Notes: generated by a model from the sequence alone, not told the origin. 64,000 nucleotides of DNA from an uncultured Chloroflexus sp. (GCF_937129525.1 NZ_CAKZNK010000079.1:1-64000), one strand, 5' to 3'; positions 1-8,686 are shown, counted from the first letter of the stretch. Numbers and translations are program-made.

Positions 1-40
1 TACTCGTCACCTCGGTCGGTGACACTACGGGGTGGTCGAG

Positions 41-69
41 GATCTATCAGCAATCGCGTGAGTTGTCAA
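41..69 (-). promoter_or_regulatory. Second leftward promoter candidate
   Basis: TTGACA (64-69, minus strand) is followed after 17 bases by TAGATC (41-46), a weaker -10. It lies just beyond the terminator-like hairpin, giving tandem promoters about 160 bases apart, a layout common before stable-RNA operons. A hairpin (7-22, arms TCACC/GGTGA) lies just downstream. Confidence 0.4.
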
Positions 70-90
70 GGTACGACCGGCCCGACGGCG

Positions 91-197
91 AAAAAAAGCG
101 GAGCAGGCAAACTGCGCTGCGCCGGGTGACGACGGGCCATTTGTTACGGAGCGCGCCCGGTGGGCCGTCCTCCGGGTCAATCGCGGTGCGATTGACG
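91..197 (-). ncRNA. Structured leader or small RNA ending in a terminator-like hairpin
   Basis: Downstream of the promoter the minus strand first holds a hairpin with arms GTCAATCGC/GCGATTGAC and a 3-base loop. A GC-rich segment follows with several alternative pairings around GGCCC/GGGCC. An imperfect hairpin (about 98-119) comes next, followed directly by seven T residues (91-97). This reads as a short transcript of about 105 nt, or a leader with an attenuator. The 61-codon open frame here starts poorly and is low in plausibility, so I do not call it a gene. No SRP, tmRNA, 6S or RNase P motif was recognised. Function unknown. Confidence 0.4.
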
Positions 198-203
198 CTA
201 GGG

Positions 204-232
204 AGTATAGCAGGCAGGGCCGATTTTGTCAA
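204..232 (-). promoter_or_regulatory. Consensus sigma-70-type promoter, leftward
   Basis: On the minus strand a perfect TTGACA (227-232) and TATACT (204-209) are separated by exactly 17 bases. Transcription would start near 197 and run out of the left edge of the window. A promoter this close to consensus usually serves a highly expressed or stable RNA. The gene it drives lies mostly outside the window. Confidence 0.75.
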
Positions 233-351
233 GAGGTGAACGGCGAGCGGATTGAAAACACGTTTTACCTGATTTCAATCAGAAATACTGCTCGACCACC
301 TGACTGCAACCTCACTGCCATTTCTCACAATCAGTTCGATACAACATTACA

Positions 352-382
352 TTGCCACCCCCTTTACACGCCATGTTATAAT
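352..382 (+). promoter_or_regulatory. Candidate accD promoter
   Basis: A perfect TATAAT (377-382) is preceded by TTGCCA (352-357) with a long 19-base spacer. If used, transcription starts near 389, which makes the GTG at 396 an unlikely start and favours the GTG at 459 for accD. Confidence 0.35.
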
Positions 383-458
383 ATAGAGCAACGATGTGAC
401 TGTGAATAAAATCACCAGCAGATGCGCGCATACGCGCCCAGTGAAAGCGCAGGAGACC

Positions 459-1376
459 GTGAAAGAGTTCTTTCGCCTCAGTCGCAAAGGGTTTACCGCA
501 CCTGACGATCAAGACAGCTCTCAAATTCCGGACGATCTGTGGGTGAAGTGCAGCGAGTGTCGCGAGCTGATTTATAAAAAGCAGCTCAACGACAATCTAA
601 AAGTCTGCCCAAAATGTGGGCACCATATGCGCATGAGCGCCCACGAGTGGCTTGGTCTGCTCGATGTTGGTTCATTCCGCGAGATGGACTCCAACTTGTT
701 GCCGACCGACCCACTTGGCTTCGTCGCTGCCGATGAAAGCTATGCCGCCAAACTGGCCAAAGCGCAGCAGCGTACCGGCATGGCTGATGCAGTCATCTCC
801 GGCATTGGGACGATCAACGGGATCAAGTTGTGTATTGCGGTTGGTGACTTCTCATTCATGGGAGCATCGATGGGTAGCGTTTACGGCGAAAAGATGGCAC
901 GCGCCGCTGAACGCGCTGCAGAGCTAGGTGTCCCGTTGTTGACAATTAATACCTCGGGTGGCGCTCGTCAGCAAGAGGGTGTCATTGGATTGATGCAGAT
1001 GGCCAAAGTAACGATGGCTCTCACCCGCCTGGCAGAGGCAGGACAACCACATATTGCCTTGCTAGTTGATCCGTGTTACGGTGGTGTAACTGCTTCATAT
1101 CCATCCGTTGCCGACATCATTATCGCTGAACCAGGCGCTAATATTGGTTTTGCCGGCAAACGACTAATTGAGCAGATTATGCGCCAAAAGTTGCCTGCCG
1201 GATTCCAAACAGCCGAGTTCATGCTTGAGCACGGAATGATCGACATGGTTGTTCCCCGCAGCGAAATGCGGGATACACTGGCCCGCCTGCTTCGGCTCTA
1301 TCAACAGCGGCAAGCTTCAGCCACCAAGACCGATCTGGCGACTCGACGGGCTACATTGCCCCAGGCAATTATGTGA
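459..1376 (+). CDS. accD: Acetyl-CoA carboxylase carboxyltransferase subunit beta
   Basis: AccD forms the carboxyltransferase of acetyl-CoA carboxylase with AccA and transfers CO2 from biotin to acetyl-CoA to give malonyl-CoA. Besides fatty acid synthesis, this is the entry step of the 3-hydroxypropionate bi-cycle in Chloroflexus (established for the genus; applied here by inference). The N-terminus holds the four-cysteine zinc ribbon (VKCSECREL then VCPKCGHH), followed by a crotonase-fold domain with the GGARQQEG and GGVTASY segments. The frame is open back to a GTG at 396. I choose the GTG at 459 because AGGAG (451-455) precedes it, the protein becomes 305 residues like E. coli AccD, and it begins with the expected KEFFRLSRKGF. 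accA follows after 18 bases. Confidence 0.93.
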   Translation: MKEFFRLSRKGFTAPDDQDSSQIPDDLWVKCSECRELIYKKQLNDNLKVCPKCGHHMRMSAHEWLGLLDVGSFREMDSNLLPTDPLGFVAADESYAAKLAKAQQRTGMADAVISGIGTINGIKLCIAVGDFSFMGASMGSVYGEKMARAAERAAELGVPLLTINTSGGARQQEGVIGLMQMAKVTMALTRLAEAGQPHIALLVDPCYGGVTASYPSVADIIIAEPGANIGFAGKRLIEQIMRQKLPAGFQTAEFMLEHGMIDMVVPRSEMRDTLARLLRLYQQRQASATKTDLATRRATLPQAIM

Positions 1377-1394
1377 TGTCACCCGAGGACGGCT

Positions 1395-2243
1395 ATGGAA
1401 GAGACTCCAGCTCAAGAGACGATGACTCCCTGGGATCGCGTGCAACTGGCGCGCCATCCTCAGCGCCCGCATACACTCGATTATATCGCCGCTCTCTGCG
1501 AGGATTTTGTCGAATTGCATGGCGACCGTCGCTTCGGCGATGATCCGGCCATGGTTGGGGGTATGGCCACCTTTGCCGGCCAAACGGTGATGGTCATTGG
1601 ACATCAGAAGGGCAATGATACCCGCGAGAATATGCGGCGTAATTTTGGTATGCCACACCCTGAAGGTTATCGTAAGGCACAACGCCTGATGCGGCACGCA
1701 GAGAAATTTGGCCTGCCGGTCATTTGCTTCGTCGATACGCCCGCTGCTGACCCAACTAAGAGTTCAGAAGAGCGCGGTCAGGCGAATGCAATTGCCGAGA
1801 GCATTATGTTGATGACAACGCTGCGCGTGCCGAGCATTGCGGTCGTGATTGGTGAAGGCGGTAGCGGTGGCGCTCTGGCAATCAGTGTCGCCGATCGCAT
1901 CTTGATGCAAGAGAATTCGATCTACTCGGTGGCTCCACCTGAAGCTGCTGCTTCAATCCTGTGGCGCGATGCAGCTAAAGCGCCCGAAGCAGCCAAGGCG
2001 CTTAAGCTCACTGCCACTGATCTCTACGAGTTGCATATTATCGATGAAGTCATTCCCGAACCACCGGGCGGCGCTCATACCGACCGTCTCGCCGCGATCA
2101 CGACTGTCGGTGAACGGATCCGCGCCCATCTCATCGATCTGCAACAACGCGATCTCGATACCTTGCTGCGGGAACGTTATCAGAAGTATCGCTCAATCGG
2201 GCAGTTTCAAGAACAACAGATGGATTTCTTCGTTCGTCGATAA
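1395..2243 (+). CDS. accA: Acetyl-CoA carboxylase carboxyltransferase subunit alpha
   Basis: AccA is the partner of AccD in the heteromeric carboxyltransferase. Family signatures are visible: LDYIAALCEDFVELHGDR near the N-terminus, HQKGNDTREN, HPEGYRKAQRLM, FVDTPAADP and the oxyanion-loop-like GEGGSGGALAI. At 282 residues it is somewhat shorter than the roughly 320 of E. coli, lacking much of the N-terminal helical extension, as many short AccA proteins do. GAGG at 1384-1387 precedes the ATG. It is very likely co-transcribed with accD. The biotin carboxylase and carrier genes are not in this window. Confidence 0.94.
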   Translation: MEETPAQETMTPWDRVQLARHPQRPHTLDYIAALCEDFVELHGDRRFGDDPAMVGGMATFAGQTVMVIGHQKGNDTRENMRRNFGMPHPEGYRKAQRLMRHAEKFGLPVICFVDTPAADPTKSSEERGQANAIAESIMLMTTLRVPSIAVVIGEGGSGGALAISVADRILMQENSIYSVAPPEAAASILWRDAAKAPEAAKALKLTATDLYELHIIDEVIPEPPGGAHTDRLAAITTVGERIRAHLIDLQQRDLDTLLRERYQKYRSIGQFQEQQMDFFVRR

Positions 2244-2340
2244 GAACCCTTTTCACGATACCAGCGCCACGGTCTCACCTCGTGGTAAATCTGGTTGAAA
2301 CTCTTCACTGTCTTCTCCGGTTTTGCCGAACCGTGCCCGA

Positions 2341-2446
2341 CTCACAGGCAATGAATGCCATACCAGCAGGGGTGCAATCCTTGCACCCCTGCTGATGTTG
2401 AATGCTATCGTTGTTAGAGCTGATGGCATATCACTATGCCTGTGAG
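2341..2446. repeat. Nested long-range inverted repeat
   Basis: CTCACAGGCA at 2341-2350 is exactly inverted at 2437-2446 and encloses the 13-bp hairpin at 2365-2393. The rest of the 320-base gap between accA and the next gene holds no recognisable gene. A weak TATATA-like -10 near 2462 may serve the downstream hydrolase. Confidence 0.5.
2365..2393 (+). terminator. Hairpin after accDA
   Basis: A perfect 13-base-pair stem (2365-2377 with 2381-2393) has a 3-base loop about 120 bases after the accA stop. No T-run follows, so it may be a factor-dependent terminator or an RNA-stabilising hairpin rather than a classical intrinsic terminator. Confidence 0.6.
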
Positions 2447-2564
2447 CAACGTTTTTAGTACTATATACCTATTCCTCAGCTAATGACTTTTTTTTCATCA
2501 GGTGCTAAAGTAGCTTCGGGCAAAACTAGAATGGAGATCAATTCTCACAACCTGGGGTTTTATC

Positions 2565-3809
2565 ATGATCAGCATCCTGCGGTTTGTCTGTATAGCCCTG
2601 ATTCTGCTCAACCTGACAACCCTTGCTTCCCCCACCATCGCTTCATCACCGACTTGCCCCGCCGATCGTTCACATCTCTTGCCACGTTTCGGTCAACGCT
2701 GGTTCATGCTTGGCGCCAATGTGCCCTGGTTGAATGGCGGTTACGGCGCCGATTTTGCCACCGTGGAAGAGTGGAATCAACATACGTATAACCCTGACCA
2801 GACCCGCGCTATGTTTCGCGCTATGCGACAGCAGGGAGCAAATTCCGCGCGCTGGTGGCTCTTTGCCGATGGTCGTGGCGCGCCTGAATTTAGCGCAACC
2901 AGTGGCGGTTCGGTGACCGGTCTCGATACCAGTTTTCTTCCTAGCCTGGCCAGCGCCATTCAGATTGCCGCCGAAGAAGATATTTATCTCATTCCCACGC
3001 TGTGGAGTTTCGATATGCTCTTTGCCGACTCGACTGCCTCTGGACGCGGCCAGCACGCCGGTGGGCACCGCGATCTGATCGTCGATGCGGCAAAACGGGC
3101 ATCGTTCATCAACAATGCGCTGCTGCCAATGCTGCGCTATCCGGTAGGTAACAGCGGCTACACCATTGGCACCCATCCACATGTCCTGGCATGGGACATC
3201 TTCAACGAGCCGGAATTTGGGATCAATGAACCGCCACATTTTTCTCCGGCCAGCGAGGTTGCACAACCGGTTACCTTAGCGCAGATGCAACGCTTTATTG
3301 CCGAGATCTCTGGCGCTATTCATCGCAACTCTAACCAGCTAACCACCGTCGGTAGCGCATCAATGAAGTGGAACAGCACCGGCGCGCTCGGCGCAGCCGG
3401 TAATTTCTGGAGCGATGCGGCCCTGACGGCTTACGATCCACAGGGTTATCTCGATTTTTATCAGATTCATTACTACGGCTGGATGAATGGCGACGAAGCC
3501 TTCTGGAGTTACTCGCCATTGTTTATCGATTGGTTCGAGGGGCAATTCGATAAACCGGTCGTGATCGGCGAAGTGCCGGCCAATGCTGGCGGCACAAACC
3601 GTACCCCAACCCAGTTGCTGAATGAGCTGCGCGCTAACTGCTACGCCGGAGTGTGGCTTTGGCCGTACTTCAATGTCAATGATAGCACCGGACAATGGTC
3701 AGATGCGGCTGCCGCCGTGCTCAATCTGGCGAACAGCGCTTCCAGTGAGGTACGGATTAGCCAGCCAGCGACGACTCCGCGTGTCCACCTTCCACTGGTT
3801 GTACGATAA
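2565..3809 (+). CDS. Secreted glycoside hydrolase, clan A (GH5-like, cellulase/mannanase type)
   Basis: A 414-residue exported protein with a hydrophobic signal peptide (residues 1-27, cleavage likely near TIASS). The body looks like a TIM-barrel retaining hydrolase of clan GH-A. VLAWDIFNEPEF carries the acid/base glutamate (E215) in the typical NEP motif, and PVVIGEVP carries the candidate nucleophile (E336). DFYQIHYYGW and the C-terminal GVWLWPYF are also typical barrel segments. It probably cleaves beta-1,4-linked glycans such as mannan or cellulose outside the cell; the exact substrate cannot be read from sequence. It lies next to another exported protein and a polysaccharide cluster, which suggests a role in polysaccharide turnover. 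Confidence 0.8.
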   Translation: MISILRFVCIALILLNLTTLASPTIASSPTCPADRSHLLPRFGQRWFMLGANVPWLNGGYGADFATVEEWNQHTYNPDQTRAMFRAMRQQGANSARWWLFADGRGAPEFSATSGGSVTGLDTSFLPSLASAIQIAAEEDIYLIPTLWSFDMLFADSTASGRGQHAGGHRDLIVDAAKRASFINNALLPMLRYPVGNSGYTIGTHPHVLAWDIFNEPEFGINEPPHFSPASEVAQPVTLAQMQRFIAEISGAIHRNSNQLTTVGSASMKWNSTGALGAAGNFWSDAALTAYDPQGYLDFYQIHYYGWMNGDEAFWSYSPLFIDWFEGQFDKPVVIGEVPANAGGTNRTPTQLLNELRANCYAGVWLWPYFNVNDSTGQWSDAAAAVLNLANSASSEVRISQPATTPRVHLPLVVR

Positions 3810-3971
3810 TGGTAACGTGCCGGAAACAAATGACGATACAATGTAAACGCTATCATCGCGGCTCATATCGTTTCAGTCAACAACGAATGATCAACGGGCA
3901 GGCAACGATGCTATCAGGACAAAGATGAATCCCGAAAGCATCGCTGTCTGCTTCATTATTATGAGGAGATT

Positions 3972-5189
3972 ATGCAACAACGATACTGGCTGATTATTGT
4001 GAGTATCATTGGGTTGAGTCATTTACTCTGGTCAGTATGGCAACCAACACCACAGGTTGTTGCGACTAGCAGCCAGCGCCAGTTTATCCCACTGGTGGTA
4101 AAACCATCGATCTTCACCGAAACATTCACCGGTGAACCCTCTCAACCCCAACGCTGGAATCCGGCCAATTGGGATGTCACCGTACACTCGCGCGATGTGC
4201 AGACGTGGTATCAGCTTGAAGCGATGGCCGCTGATCATGGCGCAGACTGCGCGCCGGCGCCGGCAACGCATACCATTCAAGCCTATGAGGACGCCGTCTA
4301 TCTCTGCCGCAATCACGTGATGACTGCTATCAGGGCCAGTGGTTACGGTATGATCTATCTTACACCCGACCATCTGGTTGATTTTAGCGGCGGCACGGCG
4401 ACTATTCGCTTCGATGTATCGACTCTGCGCACCACCCTGCGCGACTGGATCGACCTCTGGATTAGCCCCTACAACGATCATCTCCAGTTGCCACTCGATA
4501 TGGAGGTGGATCTGAGTGGCCCACCGCGCAACGCGGTGCAGGTTCGGATGGATCTCAGCGGGAATTTCTTTGACGTGGTCATCTACCGCAATTTCCAGCC
4601 GACCGTCATTGAAGGCCTGCCCATTCCTTATGACCAGTTTCTCGAACCAAGCCCGACCCGGCGCGACACTTTTGAATTGCAGATCTCACGCACCAGGATC
4701 AAGTTTGGCATGCCGGCCTACAATTTCTATTGGGTAGATACCAGCATCGCCGATCTCGGTTGGAATCAAGGGGTTGTTCAGTTTGGTCACCATTCCTACA
4801 ATCCGCTGAAAGATTGTCCAACTACCTGCCGTCCAGGCACCTGGCATTGGGATAATGTGACCATTAGCCCGGCGCGCCCCTTCACCATCATCGACGCAAA
4901 TCGGCGCTACGTTGATCGGGCCAATCCCGCCATTACCCTGACCGCACCGGCGCCGGCAAATGCGCGACTCCGTTTTGCCGGCATTGGTCCCAACCTCCAG
5001 GTACGATTTGATGGCGGTAACTGGCAGGCGGCACAGGTACAGAGCCACGGTGTCGCTTTCAAGGATGAGCATTTCCGCAGTTTCTGGATGCCGATCCCAG
5101 CCGGCGTCACTCGAATTGAGTTTCGTGGCGATCGATGGTGGGGAGGCGACTGGCATGCGCGCGACATCAGCGTTTGGGCGCTACCCTAA
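3972..5189 (+). CDS. Exported protein of unknown function, probable beta-sandwich
   Basis: I do not recognise the family. The 405-residue protein starts with an N-terminal hydrophobic segment (residues 5-20, signal peptide or anchor) after an excellent ribosome-binding site, GAGGAG. The rest is rich in beta-type sequence, aromatic residues, prolines and aspartates, with no obvious catalytic motif. Two parts can be distinguished: a large central domain starting FTETFTGEPSQPQRWNP (about 50-300), of a kind seen in lectin or glucanase-like sandwiches, and a C-terminal domain (about 305-405) beginning after ITLTAPAPANARLRF. Carbohydrate binding is a guess from the fold impression and from the adjacent hydrolase. 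The gene converges with the GT4 gene; the two ends overlap by 4 bases. Confidence 0.7.
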   Translation: MQQRYWLIIVSIIGLSHLLWSVWQPTPQVVATSSQRQFIPLVVKPSIFTETFTGEPSQPQRWNPANWDVTVHSRDVQTWYQLEAMAADHGADCAPAPATHTIQAYEDAVYLCRNHVMTAIRASGYGMIYLTPDHLVDFSGGTATIRFDVSTLRTTLRDWIDLWISPYNDHLQLPLDMEVDLSGPPRNAVQVRMDLSGNFFDVVIYRNFQPTVIEGLPIPYDQFLEPSPTRRDTFELQISRTRIKFGMPAYNFYWVDTSIADLGWNQGVVQFGHHSYNPLKDCPTTCRPGTWHWDNVTISPARPFTIIDANRRYVDRANPAITLTAPAPANARLRFAGIGPNLQVRFDGGNWQAAQVQSHGVAFKDEHFRSFWMPIPAGVTRIEFRGDRWWGGDWHARDISVWALP

Positions 5190-6292
5190 TGCTGCGTCGA
5201 GGCAACAATGCTCCCGACTTTGGCATCGATGACGGCTTGCGCCATCAGTTCAGCAATCTGGGCCGCGTTATGAACGGCATCAAACATCGTTTCGGCATGC
5301 TGTCGCGCGGCCCGCGCCATTCGTAATCGCGCATCGGGTTGCTCGATCAAGTGCCGGATCCGGGCCGCCACTGCATCGGGATCGTTCGGTGGCACAAGAA
5401 ATCCGGTTGTGCCATCAATGACAATATCTGTCAGGCCACCAGATGCTGTTGCAATAACCGGTACACCGCACGCAATTGCCTCCACAGCCGCTATCCCAAA
5501 TGCTTCAGCCTGCGTTGGAAAGACGAAGACATCGGCCTGCTGACACAATTCGATCAAGCGAGGTGAGTTCGGCGTCAGGTCGCGATAGATATACATTCCA
5601 GATCCTGACGTAATCGGGCTGCGCGTGACCAGATGCGCTTCCACCGGCATTTCAATACGGCGCAGCGCCGCGAGGAGGATCGGACCGCCTTTGCGCTCAA
5701 AATCACCGCCGATGAACAACACCCGCAATGGCCCGGGCTGCCGCTCGCGTCGCGGGCGCCAGCGCGTCACATCAACACCCGGCGGGATCACCCGTATCCG
5801 ATCGGGTGACACACCATAATCGCGTATCAGTGAATCACGCACCCAGTGTGACCAGGGTAAGACCCAAACCGCCCGCTGAAACAAATGCCGGTTTATCCGG
5901 TGCTTGAACTCGGCAATCAACCCTGGCCGATCGGCGCGATGCCGGTAGAATGAGGCCATTGCATCGTATTGTCGCGGCGTAATGTCGGTGGCAATCAGAT
6001 ACGGTCGGCGACGCGCCAGACCTCCGGCCAGTGCTGCCGGCGCCTGCGTATTGAACAAGACCACATCGCAATCGGTTGAACGTAACGCGCGCCGCGCCTG
6101 TTGTCGACCTCGCCATAACCCTCGCGCGCCGGAGGGCAACGGCAATCGCTCGATCCAGCCATTCGCTTCATAGTACGTGATTTCAGACCAATATGTAACG
6201 ATCTGCGGCTGATGAGAAAAGCCGAAACGCAGATTCTCAGCATAGGTGCGGTGGCCAAGATGTTGTTCCAGCACGAATAACGCTCGAACCAT
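5186..6292 (-). CDS. Glycosyltransferase family 4
   Basis: A 368-residue GT-B-fold sugar transferase and the last gene of the polysaccharide cluster. The C-terminal nucleotide-sugar domain is clear: LRVLFIGGDFERKGG opens it, and FPTQAEAFGIAAVEAIACG carries the EX7E-type motif that binds the donor. The helix after GLTDIVIDGTTGFLVPP closes it. The N-terminal acceptor domain is less conserved, as usual. It probably adds one sugar to a lipid-linked or growing exopolysaccharide chain at the inner face of the membrane. The donor cannot be read from sequence. Confidence 0.87.
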   Translation of the reverse strand: MVRALFVLEQHLGHRTYAENLRFGFSHQPQIVTYWSEITYYEANGWIERLPLPSGARGLWRGRQQARRALRSTDCDVVLFNTQAPAALAGGLARRRPYLIATDITPRQYDAMASFYRHRADRPGLIAEFKHRINRHLFQRAVWVLPWSHWVRDSLIRDYGVSPDRIRVIPPGVDVTRWRPRRERQPGPLRVLFIGGDFERKGGPILLAALRRIEMPVEAHLVTRSPITSGSGMYIYRDLTPNSPRLIELCQQADVFVFPTQAEAFGIAAVEAIACGVPVIATASGGLTDIVIDGTTGFLVPPNDPDAVAARIRHLIEQPDARLRMARAARQHAETMFDAVHNAAQIAELMAQAVIDAKVGSIVASTQH

Positions 6293-6342
6293 TATTCCAT
6301 CACAATCCAGGGCTTCTGAGATGCCAGATATATCGCTTGCTA

Positions 6343-6909
6343 TCAGGATAGTTTAAAACTGGCTACTTCCGACGCCTTGACTTCCGTTTCTGCTACCTTG
6401 ACCACGCGCGCCGGAATCCCGACGACAGTTGCGCCTGCCGGCACATCGCGCGTTACCACGGCATTTGCGCCAATCCGAGCGCGGTCGCCGATCGTGATCC
6501 CACCCAGCACGCGCGCACCTGCGCCGATAAACACCTCATCACCGATTACCGGAAATTCCCACTCGTTACGCATCCCGATGGTAACGGCGGCGACAATCGT
6601 GCAGTTACGACCGATCCGTTGTGGCGAAATCACCGTCCCAACCGGATGGGCAATATAGAGGCCGCCACCAATATCGGCCCCCACGACAATTTCCAATCCA
6701 TAACGCCGGTATAACCGCCGCTGCACATAACCAGGCAAAAAGGGGATGCCACGCTGCTTGCACCACGAGCCGAATCGAAACCAGAGCATCGCGCGCAACG
6801 GCAGGTGGCGAAAAAGCAAAGCTAACAGTTGACGGAGACTCAACGGCGCTGTGCTTACCTGCCCCGGCGTAACCCATCGCCGGGCATCTTGCAGGAAGAG
6901 ATCGAACAT
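6343..6909 (-). CDS. Serine acetyltransferase-like hexapeptide O-acetyltransferase
   Basis: A 188-residue left-handed beta-helix acyltransferase. The N-terminal helical part is CysE-like (LLFRHLPLRAMLWFRFGSWC). The C-terminal part has hexapeptide turns including IGGGLYIAHPVGTVISP, GDEVFIGAGARVLGGITIG and DRARIGANAVVTRDVP, with the catalytic-type histidine in IAHPVG. CysE-like proteins inside polysaccharide loci usually O-acetylate sugars rather than serine. The location between two glycosyltransferases makes that reading likelier than cysteine synthesis, but the sequence alone does not separate the two. Confidence 0.83.
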   Translation of the reverse strand: MFDLFLQDARRWVTPGQVSTAPLSLRQLLALLFRHLPLRAMLWFRFGSWCKQRGIPFLPGYVQRRLYRRYGLEIVVGADIGGGLYIAHPVGTVISPQRIGRNCTIVAAVTIGMRNEWEFPVIGDEVFIGAGARVLGGITIGDRARIGANAVVTRDVPAGATVVGIPARVVKVAETEVKASEVASFKLS

Positions 6910-6928
6910 ACATATTCCCCTTTATATC

Positions 6929-7927
6929 TCAGGCCTGAGCAGCTTCCACAGCCGTGACCGGCGCAAAAAAACGATCGCGACCACCCAACTCATCGGCTAC
7001 ACCCTGGTAGTAGCGCAGGTTGAAGATAGCGCTGTAAAGGGGACGACTACCTCGCTCGCCAAACAATCGGTGGGCCAGATACGCCAATTGGGGCATCATT
7101 GCGAGCGCCACAGCACTCGCCCTTGGCCGATCCAGCAACAGCCAGACCAGCCAGCGCGTCAGCCGGTTACGCTGACCAAATTCACGCTGGACAAACCCCA
7201 ACAGATCAATCTGATGTTCGCGACCAAAGATAATGTCGTTACGTCCGTAGATGTACGGCGTCGCCAGCCAGGAAGCAAAGCTGCGTTCAGCGTAGTGGTA
7301 GCCAACCGCCTGTGGCGCAAATACGAACTCAACTCCTAACTTATCGAGCCGATACGCGAGTTCGATGTCTTCAGCGCGACGGAAGCGTTCATCAAAACCG
7401 CCGGCTGTCGTCACCAGATCACGCGACAGCGATGTATTACCGGTGTAAAATTGGCGCGCAGTCGCCGGCCATACCCCACTGGTCATCGCCCGATACTGTT
7501 TTTCGAGCATTGCCTGCTCCCACGCTACCCAAGGCGACAAACGCGCATCAGGTGGGGTAAGCATTGTCCCTAGCACTACCCGCCGGCTACGCTCTCCATG
7601 CAAGCGCATGTGCGCGGCGATCAGATCCGGCACTGGCACAACATCGTCATCAAGGAACAGCACAATCGCTCCACGCGCTGCTGTCAGGCCACGATTGCGC
7701 GCCGCAGCCGGGCCGGCATTTGCTTGCTGGATGAACGTCAGATGAAACGGCGTTTGGGCTTGCCGACAATAGGCTTCAGTGCCATCGGTCGAACCGTCAG
7801 AGACAACAACAACTTCAAACCGCTCTGATGAATAGCTCTGCGTAGCTAAAGCTTCCAGTACACGCCGTAACCGGGCTACCCGGTTGTAAGTTGGGATAAT
7901 AACACTGACTGCGATTGATTGCATCAT
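6929..7927 (-). CDS. Glycosyltransferase family 2
   Basis: A 332-residue GT-A-fold transferase. VSVIIPTYNRVARL and VVVVSDGSTDGT form the nucleotide-binding start, AARNRGL follows, and FLDDDVVP is the metal-binding DXD motif. GGFDERFRRAEDIELAYRL is the acceptor/catalytic region with the ED pair. A short hydrophobic stretch near WLVWLLLDRP could touch the membrane. It most likely transfers a sugar during exopolysaccharide repeat-unit assembly. It starts 4 bases after the stop of the upstream acyltransferase gene, so translational coupling is likely. Confidence 0.87.
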   Translation of the reverse strand: MMQSIAVSVIIPTYNRVARLRRVLEALATQSYSSERFEVVVVSDGSTDGTEAYCRQAQTPFHLTFIQQANAGPAAARNRGLTAARGAIVLFLDDDVVPVPDLIAAHMRLHGERSRRVVLGTMLTPPDARLSPWVAWEQAMLEKQYRAMTSGVWPATARQFYTGNTSLSRDLVTTAGGFDERFRRAEDIELAYRLDKLGVEFVFAPQAVGYHYAERSFASWLATPYIYGRNDIIFGREHQIDLLGFVQREFGQRNRLTRWLVWLLLDRPRASAVALAMMPQLAYLAHRLFGERGSRPLYSAIFNLRYYQGVADELGGRDRFFAPVTAVEAAQA

Positions 7928-7931
7928 ACAC

Positions 7932-8474
7932 TCACAATTGCCGAATTACACGCGCCGGAACCCCAGCGGCCAGCGAGCGCGGCGGAATACTCCTGGTTAC
8001 CACGCTGCCCGCGCCGATGACGCTGCCTGCGCCAATAGTGACTCCACTCAACACCGTCACCCGTCCTCCCAGCCAGACATTCTCTTCCAGAATAATCGGT
8101 GCTGATGGCGGTCGTTCCTGTCGTCGCTCCGGCTCTAGCCGATGAAAATCGTTATCCATAATCATGGCATACGTGCCAATGTTGCAACGCGGCCCAATAC
8201 ATACCAGCTCAGTTGCCGCAATTGAGCAACCATAGTTGATGAATGTTCCTTCACCGATCTCTAACCGCGCCCCATGCGCCACTGCCAGCTCAAGCGGCAC
8301 AATTGTCGATACCAGCCGCGCCCGTTCGCCAATGATTAAGCGACCACCATTCTGCACCACCGGCTTTCCCCATAATCGCACCCGCGGCCCTAACTCGGCG
8401 TGGCGAAGATGCCAGCGTGCCCGCAATACCGCCAGAATGTCACTGAGTATGCCAGGCAGAGAACGTGATGGCAT
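7932..8474 (-). CDS. Hexapeptide-repeat acyltransferase (WbpD/WcaF-like)
   Basis: A 180-residue left-handed beta-helix protein. Hexapeptide turns run from about residue 45 to the end (IGEGTFINYGCSI, ENVWLGGRVTVLSGVTIG, AGSVIGAGSVVTRSIPP, then AAGVPARVI), the standard C-terminus of sugar O- or N-acetyltransferases. MIMDNDFH resembles the active-site histidine segment of maltose/galactoside acetyltransferases. A strong GGGAGGAG site precedes the ATG. Together with the cluster's oxidoreductase and aminotransferases it could be the N-acetyltransferase of an amino-sugar nucleotide pathway. O-acetylation of the finished polymer is the main alternative. Confidence 0.82.
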   Translation of the reverse strand: MPSRSLPGILSDILAVLRARWHLRHAELGPRVRLWGKPVVQNGGRLIIGERARLVSTIVPLELAVAHGARLEIGEGTFINYGCSIAATELVCIGPRCNIGTYAMIMDNDFHRLEPERRQERPPSAPIILEENVWLGGRVTVLSGVTIGAGSVIGAGSVVTRSIPPRSLAAGVPARVIRQL

Positions 8475-8634
8475 CTGGCTCCTCCCTTACATTGTTCCAC
8501 ATCTACATTACCCGAATGAGATGAACAGACACTAAAATCGCATGACACGTGAGTTAACAGTTTCGTTGCCCGTTGGTTTGCAAACAATCTACCACTTCAG
8601 CATATTATGACCGGCGGCGCCTGATAAATGAATG

Positions 8635-8660
8635 CAGGGCAGGCACTCATACCTGCCCTG
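8635..8660 (-). terminator. Hairpin between glycosyltransferase and acyltransferase genes
   Basis: A perfect 9-bp stem CAGGGCAGG/CCTGCCCTG with an 8-base loop lies 27 bases past the stop of the 8687-9649 gene, on the minus strand. There is no T-run. It sits in the largest gap (212 bases) inside the first half of the cluster and may divide it into two transcripts. Confidence 0.45.
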
Positions 8661-8686
8661 AACACGCTCATACATCGCTTCGGCAA

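Noticed and set aside
47-232. 61-codon minus-strand frame
   Set aside because: It begins inside the promoter spacer region and includes the terminator-like hairpin; its composition is not protein-like.
396-458. Upstream extension of accD from a GTG at 396
   Set aside because: The extra 21 residues do not resemble AccD, and the TATAAT at 377-382 would put the transcript start almost on that GTG. The GTG at 459 has AGGAG and gives the usual length.
4032-4481. 149-codon minus-strand frame inside the exported-protein gene
   Set aside because: It is antisense to a well-supported gene with a strong ribosome-binding site; no domain was recognised.
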